Origin: Thermoguttaceae bacterium
GTDB taxonomy: Bacteria > Planctomycetota > Planctomycetia > Pirellulales > Thermoguttaceae
DNA: 64,000 nucleotides
Reading direction: 5' to 3'
Assembly (NCBI GenBank): GCA_029975295.1
Contig: JARKPK010000156.1
Coordinates: 23,415-87,414 of the forward strand
Numbering within the stretch: position 1 is the stretch's first letter; every line of letters begins with the position of its first letter. The position numbers were made by a program, and so were the translations under genes. Below are positions 1 through 9,791 of this stretch, piece by piece. Under the pieces are notes generated by a model. The model was not told the origin of the DNA. It searched no databases and saw only the letters and a list, made by a program, of their open reading frames with translations.

Positions 1-1064
1 TGACGCTTCGGCACATGGCCTCGGCCATTCAGGCCGTGGCGCCCTTAGCCGAAACCGAGCTTTACCTTCTCAAGTGCGCGTTGGAAGCCAACCCGAAGGA
101 TGTAGAAACCAACAAGCAGTGCGCCCGGGCAATGGCCGACCGCGGCCAGTTCGACCAAGCCATCGCCTGCTGGCACCGGGTCGAGCAGGTGATGCCCAAC
201 AACGAAGAAGCCCAGAAGGCGATTTCCGACCTTGCCGTGCGAAAGACCCTGACCACGCTGGAACAGCGAAAACAGGCGGAACGCCAGCGCACGCTGACAA
301 CGCCCACGGCCGATAACAGCCAAGAGGTTTCGCCCGACGAGGCATTGCGCCGACGCATCGCGGCGAACCCCAAAGATTTGGCCTCGTATTACGAGCTAGC
401 ACAGCTTTATATCAACGCCGATCGTTTTGACGACGCCGAAAAAGTGTTTCAAGAGGCGTTCGATGCCACGGGCGACAACGACGTGCGCGAGAAGTGGCAA
501 GACGTCCAAGTCCGCCGCCTTCGCCATCTGACCATCCAAGCGCGAGCCAAGCGAAAAGAAAGCGAGAAGGCCGAAGCCGAGTACCGCCGTCTGCGCAAGG
601 AATTGAACGAAAAGGAGCTGGAGGTTTGTCGGTATCGCGTCGAGCGGTATCCGAACATTCTTAGATACAAGTACGAGTTGGGGTTGCGCTACCAGATCGG
701 CAAACAGTACAACGAAGCGATCAAGCAGTTTCAGGCGGCGCGGAACGACCCCCGCGTCAAAGGGGTTTGCTTGCTTGGGTTGGCTCAGTGCTTTCAGGCG
801 ATCAAGCAACCTCGGCTGGCAATGAGCCATTACGAACAGGCCATTTCGGAAATCCCAGACCGGGATGCCGACAATAAAAAAGAGGCGCTCTATCAGGCGG
901 CGAAGATGGCGTTCGACGAGCTTCGCGACCTCGATACGGCCGAAAAGCACCTGACAACCTTGGCGGGAATGGATTTCGCCTACAAGGACGTTTCGGCCCT
1001 ACTGGACAAGATCGCCCAAGTCCGCGAAAATGGCGGGTTTACGTCGGAGGCCGGGGGCGCGTAG
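1..1064 (+). CDS. Tetratricopeptide repeat protein, N-terminus cut by window edge
   Basis: The reading frame is open from the left edge (in-frame codons Thr-Leu-Arg-His precede the Met at 15), so the protein probably begins outside the window and the Met at 15 is likely internal. The visible 350 or so residues are mostly helical TPR-like repeats, with blocks such as LASYYELAQLYINADRFDDA and the later KYELGLRYQIGKQYNEAI, separated by a Lys/Arg/Glu-rich coiled-coil-like segment around residues 175-205. No catalytic motif is visible. It lies about 95 bp upstream of rpsT on the same strand. A scaffold or interaction role is an inference from the fold only; the specific function is unknown. Confidence 0.75.
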   Translation, partial: TLRHMASAIQAVAPLAETELYLLKCALEANPKDVETNKQCARAMADRGQFDQAIACWHRVEQVMPNNEEAQKAISDLAVRKTLTTLEQRKQAERQRTLTTPTADNSQEVSPDEALRRRIAANPKDLASYYELAQLYINADRFDDAEKVFQEAFDATGDNDVREKWQDVQVRRLRHLTIQARAKRKESEKAEAEYRRLRKELNEKELEVCRYRVERYPNILRYKYELGLRYQIGKQYNEAIKQFQAARNDPRVKGVCLLGLAQCFQAIKQPRLAMSHYEQAISEIPDRDADNKKEALYQAAKMAFDELRDLDTAEKHLTTLAGMDFAYKDVSALLDKIAQVRENGGFTSEAGGA

Positions 1065-1085
1065 CGATCGCCGCTCCGCGGCACG

Positions 1086-1107
1086 CCCGTTGCTGTTGTG
1101 CAACGGG
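1086..1107 (+). other. Perfect hairpin in the rpsT leader
   Basis: An 8-bp perfect inverted repeat (1086-1093 with 1100-1107, 6-nt loop) lies 52 bases before the rpsT start. There is no T-run after it, so it is not a convincing intrinsic terminator for the upstream TPR gene. It could be a leader structure for S20 or simply chance in GC-rich DNA. Confidence 0.3.
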
Positions 1108-1159
1108 TGAATAAGCCTACAACGTTGCCTGTCAACCACTTACAGACACCGATTCAGCC

Positions 1160-1429
1160 ATGCCGAACATTGCCAGTGCGAAGAAGCGATTGAAGCAGTC
1201 GTTGGTTCGTCGCGCGAGAAACCGTGCCGACAAGCGCCAGATCAAGACGCAATGTAAGAAGGTTCTGACCGCGGTTGCCCAGAAATCGGTCGAAACGGCC
1301 GACGCCGAATTCCGCACGGCCGCCAAACTGCTCGATCGGGCAGCGGCCAAGCGGCGTATTCATCCCAACGCGGCTGCGCGAACCAAGTCGCGGCTCTCCG
1401 CCAAGATCAAACAACTCAAAGGCAAGTAG
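1160..1429 (+). CDS. rpsT: 30S ribosomal protein S20
   Basis: This 89-residue, Lys/Arg-rich all-helical protein matches S20 from end to end. It opens with MPNIASAKKRLKQS, carries the RNRADKRQIKTQCKK block, and ends with the typical IHPNAAARTKSRLSAKIKQL helix. S20 binds 16S rRNA early in assembly of the small subunit. Length and start match the family (85-90 residues). It stands alone, with the TPR gene upstream and a convergent radical SAM gene downstream. Leader and trailer hairpins are listed separately. The identification is secure. Confidence 0.97.
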   Translation: MPNIASAKKRLKQSLVRRARNRADKRQIKTQCKKVLTAVAQKSVETADAEFRTAAKLLDRAAAKRRIHPNAAARTKSRLSAKIKQLKGK

Positions 1430-1430
1430 C

Positions 1431-1462
1431 TTCGAGCGAGGCTCAGAAAAGCTCTGCTCGAA
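1431..1462. terminator. Hairpin between convergent rpsT and yhcC-like gene
   Basis: The inverted repeat pairs 1431-1440 with 1452-1462 through about 10 base pairs with a single-base bulge and an A-rich loop. It begins immediately after the rpsT stop and sits between two convergent genes, a position that suits a bidirectional transcription end. It lacks a U-tract on either strand, so it may be only a 3'-end stabilising hairpin. Confidence 0.35.
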
Positions 1463-1528
1463 GGCCGCCGGAAGGCTGGCCGGGTTTCGCCCAACTCCAA
1501 TCCGCCCCCGTCATTGCGAATCTGCGGG

Positions 1529-2554
1529 TCAACCGGCGATCTTTTCGGGCGGGTCCGACCATCTTCGTCCTTGATAACGGCCGGACCGCTGCATGGTCTG
1601 GCGCAGCCGGTCGAGAAATTGCGACTTTCGCAAACACCACTGAGGCCCAAGCAAATAATCGGCCGGAGCGTCGCCCAACAATCGATCGATCACCACGTTG
1701 GGCGGCAGATGCTCTAAGACGTCGATCACCGTGGCGGCATGCTCCTCTTCGGTCGGCAAACGAACTTCGCCGCGCTCAACCAATTGCGCTAGGCGGGTTC
1801 CGCGCACTGCGTAAAGCTGGTGAATCTTCAGCGACTCAACGCCCAGGATGGCCAGTTGGCAGGCCGACGCGCGCATTTGCCCCACGTCTTCACCCGGCAG
1901 ACCGAAGATCAGGTGCGCGCCGATTCGCAGGCCAAATTGCTTCGTTCGGGTCACGGCGTCGATGATTGCTTGGCGATCATGCCTCCGGTTCATCCATTGC
2001 AGCGAACGTTCGCAGAGTGATTGCGCGCCGATCTCGATCATCAACCAGGTCTGACGGGCCAACACGGCCAGTTCGGCCAGAAGGTCGTCGGCCAGGCAAT
2101 CGGGCCGTGTCCCGATAATCAAGCCCACCACCCCCTCCTGCCGCATGGCCTCGCGGTACAGGTCCAACAGCAAATCGCGATTGCCGTACGTGTTGGTCCC
2201 CGGCTGGAAGTAAACAACAAGAAGCGGCCGCCCGCCCAATGCCCCCGCGCCCCGACCGCTCCGAAAAGCGGCCTCTCGGGCATGGACGACCTGTTGTTCA
2301 ATCGTGGCGGCCCCATCCCTTCGCGCTTTGCTAAACGAAGCGGGCTCGCAAAAGACGCAGCCCTCTCGGCCCAGCGTGCCGTCGCGGTTCGGACAATCAC
2401 AGCCCGCATCGACGGGGACCTTAGTCACTCGCCGCCCGAACAATCGACGCCAGTGGACTGCCAAACTGTGATACGTCGAGCCGGCGCGACGCCAGTACCA
2501 AGGATCGCTCGCTGTTCGGTCGCCGGAAGCTGATTGGTCGCCGGAAAACGTCAT
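1529..2554 (-). CDS. TIGR01212-family (YhcC-like) radical SAM protein
   Basis: This 341-residue protein has the radical SAM cysteine cluster in the arrangement CPNRDGTLGREGCVFC, typical of the YhcC/TIGR01212 family. Further family blocks are VVYFQPGTNTYG, GLIIGTRPDCL, WLMIEIGAQS, GAHLIFGLPGE and LKIHQLYAVRGT. The family binds a 4Fe-4S cluster and S-adenosylmethionine; E. coli YhcC has no firmly established reaction, so the substrate is left open. The ATG at 2554 is preferred over an upstream TTG, although no clear ribosome binding site precedes it. The gene converges on rpsT. Confidence 0.85.
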   Translation of the reverse strand: MTFSGDQSASGDRTASDPWYWRRAGSTYHSLAVHWRRLFGRRVTKVPVDAGCDCPNRDGTLGREGCVFCEPASFSKARRDGAATIEQQVVHAREAAFRSGRGAGALGGRPLLVVYFQPGTNTYGNRDLLLDLYREAMRQEGVVGLIIGTRPDCLADDLLAELAVLARQTWLMIEIGAQSLCERSLQWMNRRHDRQAIIDAVTRTKQFGLRIGAHLIFGLPGEDVGQMRASACQLAILGVESLKIHQLYAVRGTRLAQLVERGEVRLPTEEEHAATVIDVLEHLPPNVVIDRLLGDAPADYLLGPQWCLRKSQFLDRLRQTMQRSGRYQGRRWSDPPEKIAG

Positions 2555-3020
2555 TGCACCAACAAGTCGCAACGTGCCCGAGAGTGTTTGGCAATCCGCT
2601 CCGTTTCGCGTCTGCCTGCCGTCGCGTGAATTCGTTCAGTTTATCGCGCACCGCCGACGGAAACCAAGAGCTCACCGCATTGCATCGCATCGCCCGCCCC
2701 AGCGGCCGTAAGTGCCGCAACATGGGCGACGGGCGGAACAGTCTCCGCTCGTTGGATTTAGCGGCACGGAACCCGATAGGCGGCATTATCGTGCCCCCGC
2801 CCGCGGCCGGCTGCTGCTTGCGAACCCCGCCCTAACGCTTTCCGACCGCATCGATATGAACTACAATCATGCGTGCGCGGCTGATAGAGTGTTCATACCG
2901 ACACATTCCAAGAGGGGTGTTGCGCAACTCGGCAGAATATTGCAGCGGCGATTCGGCAGCAACGCATGACCGATGCGGCGCCGTCCGCCCGCCGTTTTCT
3001 CTTTGGTTTGGACCCAGTTT
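2555..3020. other. Intergenic region without recognised features
   Basis: About 465 bases lie between the divergent yhcC-like and FHA-GAF-SpoIIE genes. Short open frames here lack coding character and family resemblance. No tRNA-like fold or convincing promoter was seen. Confidence 0.5.
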
Positions 3021-4706
3021 ATGGCCGATTTGCAAGTGCTGATGGGAGCCGAGCCGGGACGCACCTTCCCGCTTCTGGCCGATGAGACCATCGTGGGGCG
3101 CAACCCGGACTGCGGAGTATTCTTGAATTCTCCGTCCGTCTCGCGTCAACACGCGCGAATTTCTCAGCGCAACGGGTCGTTCATCGTCGAAGACTTGCAA
3201 AGTCGCAATGGCACCTACGTCAACGGCGAACTGCTGCTGCGTCCGCGCGCACTCCACGACGGCGACCAAGTGACGATCTGCGAAACCACCCTGGTTTTCC
3301 GCATGCGGACCCCCGAAGCGGACGACTCGGAGAGTCTGCCGGCCGACCCGCGCACCGCCACGTCGATGGTGGACGATGAGCAGGCCTCGGTCGATTCGAA
3401 GATCGTTTCGCGCGTCGAGTTGAGCAGCGGGCCGCAAAGTTTGGTTTGGCAGGTCAATAGCGAGGGCAAACTGAAAGCCCTGTTGGAGATCACCAAGGGG
3501 CTCGGCAAAACGCTCGATTTGCGCGAAGTGCTCGCTCGCATTCTCGAAGGACTGTTCCGCATCTTCGTTCGCGCCGACCGCGGATTCGTCATCATTCGCG
3601 ATCACCGCACGGGGCGATTAGTGCCGATGGCCGTCCGATGCCGCAAGGCGTGCCACGCCGAGACAATCCGCATCAGTCGCACCATTGTCAACACGGTGAT
3701 GAACAGCCGCGAGGCCGTTCTTTCCGCCGACGCCGCAACCGACTCGCGGTTCTTGCTGTCGGACAGCATCGTCGATTTTCAGATTCGCTCGATGATGTGC
3801 GCGCCGTTGGTGGGCAGCGACGGCCGAGTGCTGGGAGTGATTCAGATCGACACGCTCGACCAGCGCAATCGTTTTACCCGAGAAGACCTCGATGTTCTGG
3901 CCGCGGTGGCCGTACAGGCCGCCTTCGCCGTCGAAAACGCGGAATTGCACGAGGCGGTGCTCCGCGAGCAGGCCCTTGCCCGCGAATTGGCCGTAGCTCA
4001 CGAAGTGCAGCGCGGCCTATTGCCGGCCGACGCTCCTCTGATCGACGGCTACCAATTCTTCGCGTTCTATGAGCCCGCCCGTCAACTCGGCGGCGACTAC
4101 TACGACTATGTGACGCTGCTTGACGGGCGCGTGGCCGTGGTCATTGGCGACGTGGCCGGCAAGGGGATTTCGGCTTCGCTGCTGATGGCGCGTCTTTCGG
4201 CGCAAACTCGATACTGCCTCGGCAGCCGATCGTCGCCGGCCGAAGCCCTGCGAAGGCTGAACATGGCGTTTTGCGAAAGCGGATGGGACGATCGGTTCGT
4301 CACGTTCGCCGTATGCGTGCTCGACGGCCGACGACATGAGGCGACCGTGGTGAACGCCGGGCACCCGCCCCCGCTGCTTCGTCGTGCGGATGGAGAGATC
4401 GCGCCGTTGGCGGCCGATGCGGGCGGCCTGCCCCTGGGGGTGGAGCCGGCGGCGCGATACGAGCAAACAGTAGTGCCGCTGGCGATTGGCGACTGCATGG
4501 TGCTCTACACCGACGGCATTACCGAGGCGCTCAATGATGCCGACGAAGTGTACGGTCGCGAGCGGCTCGAAGCTCAACTGGCGGCCGCTCGCGGCTGCCC
4601 GCGCGAAATCGGCGAGGCCATCCTGGAAGACGTCCGCCGTTTTGTCGGCTCCCGGCCTCAAAGCGACGATATTTGCCTGAACATCGTCGGGCGAGTTGCG
4701 TGCTAG
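3021..4706 (+). CDS. FHA-GAF-SpoIIE (PP2C-type) serine phosphatase
   Basis: The protein has 561 residues in three modules. An N-terminal FHA domain (residues 1-100) carries the phosphothreonine-binding signatures GRN at 26-28, SRQH at 41-44 and NGT at 63-65. A GAF domain (about 165-320) is followed by a SpoIIE/RsbU-type PP2C phosphatase domain (about 345-555) with ARQLGGDYYDY, VVIGDVAGKGISASLLMA, VNAGHPPPLL, LYTDGITEA and QSDDICLNIV. Such proteins usually dephosphorylate anti-anti-sigma factors; here the FHA and GAF domains would add phosphopeptide and small-ligand sensing. The start at 3021 was chosen because the FHA fold begins there; the longer frame from 2973 adds nonconserved residues. 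No anti-sigma partner is adjacent. Confidence 0.93.
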   Translation: MADLQVLMGAEPGRTFPLLADETIVGRNPDCGVFLNSPSVSRQHARISQRNGSFIVEDLQSRNGTYVNGELLLRPRALHDGDQVTICETTLVFRMRTPEADDSESLPADPRTATSMVDDEQASVDSKIVSRVELSSGPQSLVWQVNSEGKLKALLEITKGLGKTLDLREVLARILEGLFRIFVRADRGFVIIRDHRTGRLVPMAVRCRKACHAETIRISRTIVNTVMNSREAVLSADAATDSRFLLSDSIVDFQIRSMMCAPLVGSDGRVLGVIQIDTLDQRNRFTREDLDVLAAVAVQAAFAVENAELHEAVLREQALARELAVAHEVQRGLLPADAPLIDGYQFFAFYEPARQLGGDYYDYVTLLDGRVAVVIGDVAGKGISASLLMARLSAQTRYCLGSRSSPAEALRRLNMAFCESGWDDRFVTFAVCVLDGRRHEATVVNAGHPPPLLRRADGEIAPLAADAGGLPLGVEPAARYEQTVVPLAIGDCMVLYTDGITEALNDADEVYGRERLEAQLAAARGCPREIGEAILEDVRRFVGSRPQSDDICLNIVGRVAC

Positions 4707-4810
4707 CCCACGGCTCGGTCCTGCCGGCCGAGCGAGTCGTTTTTCCCAAACCTTGCGTCAGCCGCGATCGAACAACCCTCGCTTCACATCTATCGGAAAG
4801 GACCAAGAAC

Positions 4811-5722
4811 ATGCGATTCACTCCCGAGCAGCCCGAACCGGTTTCCATCAGCCGCCGGAGGCTCTTGCAGTTGAGCAGCCTGGCCGTGGCCGGCGCGTGC
4901 GCCGCACAAGGCGCCAACGCATTCACCGCCGAGGCTTCGATCGTCGGGGCAGTTGATTCTGCGGCCGATGCGTCGGTTCGTCGCCCGGGGCTGAAGCTCG
5001 GCCTGGCTTCGTATAGTTTTCGCAAGTTCGACCTGGATCAGACGATTGCAATGACGAAACGGGCGGCCCTGCCCTACATCTGCCTGAAATCGTTCCACCT
5101 GCCGCTCGATGCCGACGACGAACGGATCCGCGCCGCGGCTGCAAAGGTGCGTCAGTCCGGTTTGAATCTCTACGCCTGCGGCGTCGTTACCATGCATACC
5201 GAGGCCCAGGTGCAGCAAGCGTTTCATTACGCCAAAACGGCCGCAATGGAGATGATCGTCGCCGCTCCTTCGGCCGAAATGCTCTCCGTCATCGACAAAT
5301 ACGTGCAGCAGACGGGCATCCGCATTGCTATTCACAACCACGGGCCGGGAGACAAGCACTTTCCCACCCCGGAAAGCGCATACGAAAAGATCAAGGGCCT
5401 CGACAGCCGCATGGGCCTTTGCATCGACGTTGGGCACACGGTCCGCATTGGGGGCGACCTGTTGGCAGCCACCAAACAATGCGCCGACCGGCTCTTCGAC
5501 ATCCACATCAAGGACGTTACCGAAGCCACGCCGAAAGGCCGAGAGATCGAGGCCGGGCGGGGCGTAATCGACCTGGTGGCACTGCTTCGTCTGCTCCGCG
5601 AGATTCAGTACGCCGGGGTAATCGCATTCGAACACGAGTCCGACCCGAACGACCCGTTGCCCGGACTGTGCGAGTCCGTTGGATACGTCCGCGGAGTCTG
5701 GGATACACTTAAGAGACAATAA
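4811..5722 (+). CDS. Exported sugar phosphate isomerase/epimerase-like TIM-barrel protein
   Basis: This 303-residue protein starts with a twin-arginine signal (SRRRLLQL at residues 14-21, followed by a hydrophobic Ala-rich stretch ending ANA), so folded export by Tat is expected. The rest is a xylose-isomerase-like (AP endonuclease 2 superfamily) barrel with probable metal-ligand blocks: IAIHNHGPGDKH, LCIDVGHT, FDIHIKDV and IAFEHESD. Members act on sugars or polyols, but the substrate cannot be read from sequence. The ATG at 4811 is preferred because it places the Tat motif correctly, and a GGAAAGGA stretch precedes it. The stop falls inside the first of two GACAATAAA copies at the edge of the AT-rich cysK leader. 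Confidence 0.87.
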   Translation: MRFTPEQPEPVSISRRRLLQLSSLAVAGACAAQGANAFTAEASIVGAVDSAADASVRRPGLKLGLASYSFRKFDLDQTIAMTKRAALPYICLKSFHLPLDADDERIRAAAAKVRQSGLNLYACGVVTMHTEAQVQQAFHYAKTAAMEMIVAAPSAEMLSVIDKYVQQTGIRIAIHNHGPGDKHFPTPESAYEKIKGLDSRMGLCIDVGHTVRIGGDLLAATKQCADRLFDIHIKDVTEATPKGREIEAGRGVIDLVALLRLLREIQYAGVIAFEHESDPNDPLPGLCESVGYVRGVWDTLKRQ

Positions 5723-5971
5723 ATATCATCCATAAAGTAATGTATTATTCGCGCCCGGTTGGGCTGTGTCTTCGTCGGTATCTTGTTTTGATGACAAGAA
5801 TAGCGCGTTTTAATTCTGAGGTGGGGGATTGATTTTCCGACAATAAAGTTTATTATCGTGCATAGGTTTTTTGTCGAAATTATGGTATAAGCCCGGTGTC
5901 GCATTGCCGGGCGTGTCGTCGGTCCTGTTTTATTTCCACGCGACGGTCGGCCGGTGGGCCGCGAAAGGACG
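5723..5971 (+). promoter_or_regulatory. AT-rich cysK leader with inverted repeat
   Basis: Base composition drops sharply compared with the GC-rich surroundings, especially at 5723-5890. A near-perfect dyad pairs GACAATAAA (5839-5847) with TTTATTATC (5849-5857), with one mismatch. A second copy of GACAATAAA lies at 5715-5723. Further down are a TATAAG box (5886-5891) without a good -35 partner and a GC hairpin (5891-5912). The arrangement suggests an operator/promoter region for cysK, possibly for a cysteine- or iron-sulfur-responsive regulator; that link is inference. Confidence 0.4.
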
Positions 5972-6913
<942 letters not shown>

Positions 6914-7061
6914 CGAGCAAGGCCCCTGCCGGCCTCACACCGCTCGACCTTCAAACGGCGATCGGCCGCCCGCTCAACCGCGGCCCAAAGGCACACTTCG
7001 TTTCGCGGCGAAGCGGCCTTTGGCCGAGCAACACGGCGAGCGACCGGACGGCTCCGCTGGC

Positions 7062-9329
7062 TCAATCGCCCCACGGGCTTTTCGGCGATCCGCGCTGGTA
7101 GAGCACCGGCCGATCCAGCGGTTCCGTGCGGATTTCTCGATTGCCCTGGCGTTCGATCAGCATGTGCCAGGTGCGCGGGTCCACCCCTTCGCCGGCGAAA
7201 TGCTCGGGGGAACCGTCGCCGGGAAACCGCGGCGAATCAACCAGATTCGTCGCCAAGAAGTTCGGCGTGTCGCTGATCGTGAACAGCGCGTGGCCCGCCG
7301 CAGCCGAGGCGTTCCCGCCGTAGCCGAACAGGCGAATGTGGTCGCTGCCGCTGACGGCCACGATCGGCTTCGAGTACTCGCCCTTGATGCCGTAGAGCGA
7401 CACATGCTTCGCGCTGCGGATTTCCAGATTCGCGTCGCCGCGGGCGTGTTCGGGATTGCACTGGTAGAAATGGAGCGGTTCGTCCGTGCCCTCGATCAGC
7501 ATGTGTCGATAGTTCGGGCCGTGCCAGCGCCACGACTCTTGATGGAAGTTGTACCATTTGCCCCCGCCGTGCCCGCGGACCAAAACCAGCGGGTGATGAA
7601 AAATCGGCTCCTGCGGCTTCTTCCTTTTGCCCCATGGTTGCAGGTTGGTGTTCACATCGCGGAAGATCGAATGCCGCCCGCAACGCCAATCGAGACAGAA
7701 CGCGCCGGGGTGATCAACGTCGGCGCGCAGCCCGAAGAACGCCAGATTCGTTCGCCCGTCCGCCGCATCGGCGGTTTCAATCAGCGGCTGCGGACGATGG
7801 CCATCGTCGAACGCCCCGCCATCGCGCGGGATGATCCACGAAAAACAGCGTCCCGCTCCCAGCAGAGTGGTGTTCGGCCGCAACCGCAACGGCCGTGACA
7901 CTGCATAAATGCCCTTGGGCAGGAAGACGACCGCCTTCTCGTCGATCGCTTTCTGGAGGGCTAAGTAGTCGTCGGCCTGACCGTCGCCGCGCGCCGAATA
8001 CGGCGTTTGCTTGACGTTGGCGACCTCGGGCGATTGCCAACTCGGGAAGTCGGCCGTCCAGAGATGCCGTTCGATCAGATTCCGCGGCGGTTCGCCGGCA
8101 ACCACCTCGGCCAGCGGCGCAAGCGTGCGGTTTCCGTCAATGTAGATCGGGGCTTCGTACCGCAAGCCGGGCATGGGCGACCTCTTGCCGGTGGGCGGGG
8201 GGCGAATACCCAGGGCGAATTGGCGCACGTGCAGCCAGCCGTCGCCGCCGGCCCGAGGGGATCCTATTCCGCCGCGAACGATCGTGCCGGCGTTCTTCAC
8301 ATACACATCGTGCATCGTGATCCCGGCGGCGGCCGCAATGGCCGTGTTGTCACCGGGCGACTCGAACTCGATCAAACAATCGACCATCGACATCTGGCCC
8401 TGATGCGGAGCCGATTGCCTTGTCTCAATCATCGGTCCGCTTGTTTTCGACACGATGCGACAGCCCACAACCGTCAACGCCTGCCTGCTGGCCGAGAGAA
8501 TCGCCCGCTCGGTTTGATCGATCAGTTGGAACCCGACGATCGTCGGCGCCGGCTGCGTCAAACGATAATCCACGCCGATCCGCCCGCCGATCACCGTCAC
8601 GTTGAAGTGCGACCCGCCCGAGCCGGCCCCGCCTTCAAGCCCCGTCAGCCCATGCCGCGCGTCGATGGTGCAATCTTGCACGCTCGATCCTTGGGCCGCC
8701 TGATGCTTGATCGCCACCGCGCCGGGATTGCCCGCGCCGATCTCAACGTCGATGCCGATCAGCATCTGATTCATGTTGATGTTCGGCTGCGGCTCGGCTG
8801 ACGGCATCTCCTTGCCGTCGCCCCGCGACCAGAAATGGAGCACGTACTTCGGGCGGTCGGCGTCGCCGTAGCCGGGTGAGCGCGGGGCCAGACGGATTTT
8901 CGGACGTTTCGGTCCCGAGCGGTCGCCCACAAGGATGCACGGGTAGTCGCGACCGCCGCGAAGCACGCCGATCAGCGGATCCCGTCGCCCGTGCAGGCAC
9001 TCAATCGTATCGCTCACCAGATACTCGCCGGCCGGAAAAAACGCCGCCATCTGATGCTCTCGGGCGAACACGATCGCCCGTTGCAGCGAGCCGGTGCTGT
9101 CGGCCCGACCCGTGCGATCGGCGTTGAACGGTGCGGCCGAGACATCGACAAACCCCAGCTCGGCCAACGGCTGATTGCCCAAGTCGGCCAACGTCAGCCC
9201 GGCAATCGGATTATTGCTCGCCGAGCCGATCGCTTCCGCGGCCTGCGCCACGGAACAGACGACCAAAGCGAAGAATACGATTGCAAGACCGCAAATGCGA
9301 CGGTCGCAAGTGAACCAAGAGGACTTCAT
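7062..9329 (-). CDS. Secreted right-handed beta-helix (pectate-lyase-3-like) protein
   Basis: The protein has 755 residues. Residues 1-31 form a signal peptide (hydrophobic LAIVFFALVVCSVAQA). The motif that opens Pectate_lyase_3/GH28-like beta-helices, a GDG- or GRADSTGSLQRAI-type segment, occurs twice: near residues 68-86 and again near 445-475 (GDGQADDYLALQKAI). This implies two beta-helix units in one chain. Both are followed by VFLPKGIY/FFPAGEYLVS-type strands. These folds bind or cleave acidic polysaccharides, but catalytic residues cannot be assigned here, so lyase, hydrolase or binding protein all remain possible. The start was placed at the ATG before the signal peptide rather than at the longer frame's 9545. 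Confidence 0.8.
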   Translation of the reverse strand: MKSSWFTCDRRICGLAIVFFALVVCSVAQAAEAIGSASNNPIAGLTLADLGNQPLAELGFVDVSAAPFNADRTGRADSTGSLQRAIVFAREHQMAAFFPAGEYLVSDTIECLHGRRDPLIGVLRGGRDYPCILVGDRSGPKRPKIRLAPRSPGYGDADRPKYVLHFWSRGDGKEMPSAEPQPNINMNQMLIGIDVEIGAGNPGAVAIKHQAAQGSSVQDCTIDARHGLTGLEGGAGSGGSHFNVTVIGGRIGVDYRLTQPAPTIVGFQLIDQTERAILSASRQALTVVGCRIVSKTSGPMIETRQSAPHQGQMSMVDCLIEFESPGDNTAIAAAAGITMHDVYVKNAGTIVRGGIGSPRAGGDGWLHVRQFALGIRPPPTGKRSPMPGLRYEAPIYIDGNRTLAPLAEVVAGEPPRNLIERHLWTADFPSWQSPEVANVKQTPYSARGDGQADDYLALQKAIDEKAVVFLPKGIYAVSRPLRLRPNTTLLGAGRCFSWIIPRDGGAFDDGHRPQPLIETADAADGRTNLAFFGLRADVDHPGAFCLDWRCGRHSIFRDVNTNLQPWGKRKKPQEPIFHHPLVLVRGHGGGKWYNFHQESWRWHGPNYRHMLIEGTDEPLHFYQCNPEHARGDANLEIRSAKHVSLYGIKGEYSKPIVAVSGSDHIRLFGYGGNASAAAGHALFTISDTPNFLATNLVDSPRFPGDGSPEHFAGEGVDPRTWHMLIERQGNREIRTEPLDRPVLYQRGSPKSPWGD

Positions 9330-9791
9330 CGGGCAGGCCTCGATTGTGGCAGGGGAAGTGTCAGCGCGTGCAGCAGCCGTCAAGGAGCCGTCCGGTAGTC
9401 TAACCGCGGCGGACAGATTCCCGCAACTGCTCGAAAACCGCATCGATAGAACAGGAATCGCTTGGCCTTGCCATCGCTGCGGCGCCGCCGGTCGCGTCCG
9501 GCGCGATCGACCATCTACCGGGAAGTTCGACCGAGATTCGGTCATAGACTAGCTTCTGCTTCTTCTATCGTTCACAATGGAGAGCAGTGAGTCCGCCATC
9601 GACAGGCCCGGCGTGGTTCAGGCACTTCCAGACCGGAGAAATGTCGACCGAAGCAATCTCGTTCCATGCGCCGTTGCATGGCCATTGCGGCGTTCGCTGC
9701 GCTCGTGGGGCAATCACACTGCCCATCGTCACAGCTTTTCTTTTCTGTGGAACAATTCAGCGTTCTCATCCAACAGCATTGGGAGAAGGCG
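9330..9791. other. Divergent intergenic region
   Basis: About 460 bases separate the starts of two divergently transcribed secreted-protein genes and should contain both promoters. No box pair was strong enough to call. The frame of the downstream gene extends back to 9666, but its upstream part has no signal-peptide or family character. Confidence 0.45.
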
